DNA of 64,000 nucleotides. Source: Cellulomonas sp. PhB150 (GTDB lineage: Bacteria; Actinomycetota; Actinomycetes; Actinomycetales; Cellulomonadaceae). Each line of letters opens with the position of its first letter. Within the stretch, counting starts at the first letter, position 1. A program made the position numbers and the translations under genes. Of this stretch, positions 61,951 through 64,000 are shown in pieces. A model generated the notes under the pieces. It did no database searches and was not told the origin of the DNA. It saw only the letters and a program-made list of their open reading frames with translations. The stretch covers positions 248,001-312,000 of the forward strand of contig NZ_RKHX01000002.1 in the NCBI RefSeq assembly GCF_003755175.1, read 5' to 3'.

Positions 61951-62616
61951 TCAACCCTCGAGCGCTGTCCGCACCGAGGTGGCGGCGACCTGTGCGGCGA
62001 TCTTCTTGGCGGTCTTCGAGTCGGGCCCGGGCTGCTCGGGGAGCAGGGCGGCGCGGTAGTAGCGCAGCTCGTCGATGCTCTCGAGGATGTCGGCCAGCGC
62101 GCGGTGGCCGCCGTTCTTCGCGGGGGCGGAGAAGTACACGCGCGGGTACCAGCGGCGCGCCAGCTCCTTGATGGAGGAGACGTCGATGATCCGGTAGTGC
62201 AGGTGACCGACGAGCTCGGGCATGTCCCGGTCGAGGAACGTCTTGTCCGTGCCGACCGAGTTCCCGGCGAGCGGTGCCTTGCCCGGATCCGGCACCCACG
62301 CGCGGATGTAGTCGAGCACCTGCTGCTGCGCGTCGGCCAGGGTCGTGCCCGTCTCGAGCTCGGTGAGCAGGCCGGACGTCGTGTGCATGGTCCGGACGAA
62401 GTCGCCCATCTGATCGAGAGCCTCGGGCGGCGGGGCGATGATGACGTCGACGCCCTCACCCAGCACCCGCAGCTCGGAGTCGGTCACGACGGCGGCGACC
62501 TCGACGAGGGCGTCAGCGCCCAGGTCGAGCCCGGTCATCTCGCAGTCGATCCACACGATGCGGTCGGCGCTCTCGTGGCCGTTCGCGGGGGACGTGGTGG
62601 TGGTCTGGCTGGTCAC
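61951..62616 (-). CDS. orn: Oligoribonuclease
   Basis: A 221-residue DEDDh exonuclease. It has IVWIDCEMTGLDLG (first Asp/Glu), AGNSVGTDKTFLDRDMPEL, YRIIDVSSIKELARRWYP and a C-terminal HRALADILESIDELRYYR with the catalytic His and last Asp. It degrades RNAs of 2-5 nt and pGpG. I chose GTG 62616 because TAGGGT lies 7 nt upstream; a GTG at 62625 would add three residues. Confidence 0.95.
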   Translation of the reverse strand: MTSQTTTTSPANGHESADRIVWIDCEMTGLDLGADALVEVAAVVTDSELRVLGEGVDVIIAPPPEALDQMGDFVRTMHTTSGLLTELETGTTLADAQQQVLDYIRAWVPDPGKAPLAGNSVGTDKTFLDRDMPELVGHLHYRIIDVSSIKELARRWYPRVYFSAPAKNGGHRALADILESIDELRYYRAALLPEQPGPDSKTAKKIAAQVAATSVRTALEG

Positions 62617-62623
62617 ACGCCTC

Positions 62624-62629
62624 ACCCTA
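62624..62629 (-). promoter_or_regulatory. Probable leaderless -10 for orn
   Basis: TAGGGT on the minus strand ends 7 nt before GTG 62616. Confidence 0.5.
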
Positions 62630-62690
62630 GGCCGTTTCCGGCATCCGGCCTGCTCGCGCGGGCGCCGGGCGTGTGGTGGGCTGGGGCGCC

Positions 62691-63413
62691 ATGACGTCCG
62701 AACGCACCCGTGTCCTGCTGTGGACCTACCTGCCGGGACTCGTGCTGATGGCGGGCGGGCTGCTCGTGTTCGGCAAGATGCTGGACGACGTCCGCGAGGG
62801 CGACGACTTCGCCGCTGCCGACCAGGCGGTGCTCGACTGGCTCGTCGCGAACCGGTCCCCGTGGATGACGAACGTGCTCGCCGCGATCACCTTCGTCACC
62901 GGGCCGACCGTGCTGCCGATCCTCGTGTTCCTCGCGTGCGCCGGCTGGTGGTGGTGGCGCCGCGAGTGGTGGCGGCCCGTGCTGCTGGCGGGCGCGATGA
63001 TCGGCTCCACGCTGCTGGGCGTCGTCGTCAAGGACCTTGTCGGCCGGCCGCGTCCACCCGAGGACACGATGCACATCCCCGGCGCCGAGCACAGCGCGTC
63101 GTTCCCGTCGGGCCACACGCTCGGCACTGCGACCCTCCTGCTGGTCGCCGGGTACCTGGTGTGCAGCCGCCGACGATCCACCGCGCGGCTCGTCGGCTGG
63201 GGCGTCCTGACCGTCGTCGGGACGGTGCTCGTGGCGGTCAGTCGCCTGTACCTGGGCTACCACTTCCTGACCGACGTCATCGCAGCGATCGGGCTCGCCG
63301 TCGCGGTCCTCGGTGCGGTGTCGATCGTCGACCGGATCCACACGGGGCCGCCCACCGCGTCGTCGGACGGGCGGTCAGCGGACCCCGCCGTCGTCGTGCC
63401 CGGGAACGGTTGA
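62691..63413 (+). CDS. PAP2-family membrane phosphatase
   Basis: A 240-residue protein with about six transmembrane segments. The three acid-phosphatase motifs are complete: KDLVGRPRPP, PSGHT and SRLYLGYHFLTD. Such enzymes remove phosphate from lipid phosphates such as undecaprenyl pyrophosphate or phosphatidate. The ATG at 62691 starts MTSERTR before the first helix. The 3' end overlaps a convergent gene by 39 nt. Confidence 0.92.
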   Translation: MTSERTRVLLWTYLPGLVLMAGGLLVFGKMLDDVREGDDFAAADQAVLDWLVANRSPWMTNVLAAITFVTGPTVLPILVFLACAGWWWWRREWWRPVLLAGAMIGSTLLGVVVKDLVGRPRPPEDTMHIPGAEHSASFPSGHTLGTATLLLVAGYLVCSRRRSTARLVGWGVLTVVGTVLVAVSRLYLGYHFLTDVIAAIGLAVAVLGAVSIVDRIHTGPPTASSDGRSADPAVVVPGNG

Positions 63414-63617
63414 CGCCACCCACGCCGCGACAGGCACCAGCACGGTGACGCCCACGGCGATCGCGGCGGCGGCCGACCACGACAGGTTGGCCCAGCGCAG
63501 GACGAGCAGCATGACGACGCCCGCCGCGAGGCCCATCGCGACCCGCTCGGCCCACACGACGAGGGTCCGGTGACCGCGTGCCTCCGGCGCCGGCTCGGCG
63601 CTGGCGTGCCGGCCCAT
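63375..63617 (-). CDS. Small two-helix membrane protein
   Basis: An 80-residue protein starting MGRHASAEPAPEARG, with two hydrophobic helices (about residues 27-46 and 52-71). I do not recognise the family. The end of the gene overlaps the end of the PAP2 gene on the other strand. Confidence 0.6.
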   Translation of the reverse strand: MGRHASAEPAPEARGHRTLVVWAERVAMGLAAGVVMLLVLRWANLSWSAAAAIAVGVTVLVPVAAWVASTVPGHDDGGVR

Positions 63618-63694
63618 CAGGGCACCGCGCGGATGACGACCATGCGCACATCGTGGCACGTCAGGGCGGCCGCGCCGGTGCCCGGACATGCGAA

Positions 63695-63726
63695 CGGGCC
63701 GGTTCCCACGAGGGGGAACCGGCCCG
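63695..63726 (-). terminator. Terminator of the 59-residue gene
   Basis: A 13-bp stem (63695-63707 with 63714-63726) around a 6-nt loop, 9 nt past the minus-strand stop. Confidence 0.75.
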
Positions 63727-63735
63727 AGGCGAAGG

Positions 63736-63915
63736 TCAGACGAGCCGCTGGGTCGCGATCCGAAGTACCGGCGCCACGGGGCGCTGCGTACTCGGAGGTC
63801 GCCTCGAGGCGTCTGACGGATGGGTGGTCCTGGCGCGCTCGCGGGCCAGCTGCGACCGCTGCGCGGCGTGCTGCTGCTCGAGACGGACCAGGTCGTAGGT
63901 GAGGGTCGGGTGCAT
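63736..63915 (-). CDS. Short basic helical protein (59 residues)
   Basis: A minus-strand frame reads MHPTLTYDLVRLEQQHAAQR and ends VAPVLRIATQRLV before TGA. GGAG lies about 10 nt before ATG 63915 and a terminator follows the stop. The first half is a charged amphipathic helix, and the rest is Arg/Pro-rich. Similar short proteins starting MHP-L are frequent in actinobacteria, with no known role. Confidence 0.6.
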   Translation of the reverse strand: MHPTLTYDLVRLEQQHAAQRSQLARERARTTHPSDASRRPPSTQRPVAPVLRIATQRLV

Positions 63916-63974
63916 GACGAAGTTCTCCGAACGGGTGGGTGGGAGGCCCGCGCGGAGGTGCTCCGGGCGGGGTG

Positions 63975-63992
63975 GCCGCCCTGATGGGCGGC
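63975..63992. terminator. Small GC-rich hairpin near the right edge
   Basis: GCCGCCC (63975-63981) pairs with GGGCGGC (63986-63992) around TGAT. Its gene lies outside the window or it is a leader structure of the 59-residue gene. Confidence 0.45.
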
Positions 63993-64000
63993 GGACGGTG

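Overview
The window is very GC-rich, gene-dense chromosomal DNA from an actinobacterium. GTG starts, 4-nt start/stop overlaps, DUF3039, DUF2017, an actinobacterial nicotinate phosphoribosyltransferase and leaderless-type promoters all fit. The mix of an amino-sugar uptake operon, a secreted beta-glucanase-like protein and a betaine transporter suggests Micrococcales, possibly the Cellulomonas group; this is inference and no rRNA is present to test it. I see no phage, transposase, integrase or CRISPR. The DNA looks like stable chromosome with a few accessory loci.

Layout. 1-7.7 kb: the 3' end of rlmC, an FAD monooxygenase, a GH128-like secreted glucanase, a luciferase-family oxidoreductase, a DUF1801 protein divergent from a frameshifted cutC, and a TetR/SDR/F420-oxidoreductase group with a visible operator. 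7.8-13.1 kb: a collinear cell-surface locus (phosphodiester glycosidase, GT2-GtrA fusion, DUF4956 membrane protein, VTC-domain protein, Cthe_2159-like lipoprotein). 13.5-22 kb: nucleosidase-luxS pair, two paralogous acyltransferase-SGNH proteins flanking a reversed two-gene operon that includes a DUF6345 protein with a caspase-like His/Cys pattern, then an LCP protein. 22-29.9 kb: small membrane proteins, DNA repair glycosylase, S4 protein, amidohydrolase, pgi, a PfkB kinase and another luciferase-family enzyme. 30-36.5 kb: an amino-sugar operon (ROK regulator, solute-binding lipoprotein, two permeases, ROK kinase, nagB). 36.5-48.2 kb: DUF3039/helicase pair, SDR, pncB divergent from clpS-DUF2017-murI-MBL-rph-rdgB-ABC-F, and a NUDIX protein. 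48.3-50.8 kb: thioredoxin, a HepT/MNT toxin-antitoxin module, tRNA-Leu, BCP peroxiredoxin, GroES-like protein and tRNA-Lys. 50.8-56.9 kb: three tandem membrane-anchored beta-propeller paralogues and a disulfide-oxidoreductase-like flavoprotein. 57-60.8 kb: a betaine/osmoprotectant ABC transporter whose binding protein appears circularly permuted. 60.8-64 kb: ATP-grasp protein, tRNA-His, oligoribonuclease, PAP2 phosphatase and small proteins.

Two window-wide patterns stand out. First, about 25 genes have a TANNNT-like -10 hexamer ending 6-7 nt before the start codon and no Shine-Dalgarno, the signature of leaderless mRNAs. Second, the long gaps between convergent genes (2971-3061, 5251-5350, 13148-13506, 28486-28810, 56894-57118) all carry large imperfect inverted repeats, and those in the first two gaps are clearly related. 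The best candidates for something undescribed are the DUF6345 pair, the DUF4956/VTC/Cthe_2159 surface locus, the permuted binding protein and the tandem propeller triplet.
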